From Prostheceraeus crozeri (lineage: Eukaryota; Platyhelminthes; Polycladida; Euryleptidae): a DNA stretch of 64,000 bases. The notes under the pieces are model-generated. The model searched no databases. It worked only from the letters and a program-made list of their open reading frames with translations, and was not told the origin of the DNA. Positions 63,901 to 64,000 of this stretch are shown piece after piece. Both the position numbers and the translations under genes were made by a program. The stretch is taken from assembly GCA_907163375.1 (NCBI GenBank), contig CAJQUW010007434.1:267087-331086 (forward strand), in the 5' to 3' direction. Positions within the stretch are counted from its first letter, which is position 1. Every line of letters starts with the position of its first letter.

Positions 63901-64000
63901 CTATATGTACGATTTCGATTCGCATTGATGTCATATAGTGGAGAATGGAGAGGACAGCATATTTAAAAACATTGCGATTCGCAATCGGACATTGATGACT
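60942..64000 (-). CDS. DNA polymerase B (protein-primed type), partial
   Basis: An uninterrupted 968-codon frame runs from 63,848 to 60,942. Residue positions: zinc-finger-like CDRC...H...C (about 80-101), ExoI YADIECYI (134-140), CxxC pairs with RDHDHITG (218-251), ExoII FHNFKGYDSH (266-275), ExoIII YLKLD (about 427-431), pol A DQNNLYGSSL (520-529), pol B KNNSLFGKT, pol C GGDTDSFFL (near 790). The protein continues further upstream: the segment at 63,850-63,985 matches the element A polymerase (YAV.SILHY) but with one or two frame changes near 63,930-63,960. The true N-terminus is outside the window. Confidence 0.93.

Larger units (their letters stand above)
48622..64000. mobile_element. Maverick/Polinton (adintovirus-like) element B, partial
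   Basis: Opposite orientation to element A. Plus strand: gene 1, small RING-like ORF, DEDDh-like exonuclease, polymerase N-domain protein, membrane RING protein, basic protein, ATPase, conserved unknown, Cys-rich ORF, integrase, pX-like protein, capsid protein, protease, then two WEVG proteins. Minus strand: TBP-like and two PC4-like genes, and DNA polymerase B, which runs off the right edge. Most frames are intact. The left terminus is not defined; either the tandem repeat is part of the terminal repeat or the element starts near 48,622. Confidence 0.9.

Overview
The window is animal nuclear DNA and is almost entirely mobile-element sequence. No ordinary host gene is evident. Evidence for a metazoan: GIY-YIG Penelope-like elements, non-LTR retrotransposon tails, a piggyBac-like remnant, an internal TTAGGG-type tract, a Gmr1-type Ty3/gypsy element, GT-AG introns, and two large Maverick/Polinton (adintovirus-like) elements. 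The species cannot be named from this; an aquatic invertebrate or lower deuterostome is a reasonable guess.

Layout. 1-18,087 is a graveyard of retroelements. It holds a LINE reverse transcriptase remnant (1.1-2.4 kb), pieces of at least four Penelope-like elements (one nested in another with a 14-bp target duplication), two LINE 3' ends, a tRNA-derived sequence and a piggyBac-like remnant. 18,094-44,934 is a complete Maverick (element A) with terminal inverted repeats, AG...CT ends and a perfect 6-bp target-site duplication (ATTATT). Its genes are decayed by stops and frameshifts. A young 6,297-bp Gmr1-like LTR retrotransposon (28,904-35,200, two 585-bp LTRs, ATTA duplication) sits inside its protease gene. 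44,941-48,621 is a spacer with a foldback structure and about 3.4 copies of a 280-bp tandem repeat. About 48,622-64,000 is a second, much better preserved Maverick (element B). It lies in the opposite orientation to A and runs off the right edge inside its DNA polymerase gene.

The two Mavericks are divergent but share a gene set: protein-primed-type DNA polymerase B, chromodomain integrase, packaging ATPase, adenain-like cysteine protease, double-jelly-roll capsid protein, a second capsid-like family with a 'WEVG' motif, two small basic core-like proteins and two conserved unknowns. Element B also carries a DEDDh-like exonuclease, RING-like proteins and a free-standing copy of a polymerase N-terminal domain. 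Element A carries an IAP-like RING protein and a many-exon gene of unknown function.

The most notable observation is that both elements encode a protein matching the TATA-binding protein core, with two imperfect repeats and a C-terminal ELFP segment. In both, this gene overlaps, in the same +1 relative frame, the tail of a second gene resembling PC4/p15. Several element A genes have a common TATATAAGG-type box in front of them. This suggests, but does not prove, that the elements bring part of their own basal transcription apparatus. A second conserved overlap, a Cys-rich small ORF over the integrase start, again in the same +1 phase in both elements, also looks undescribed.
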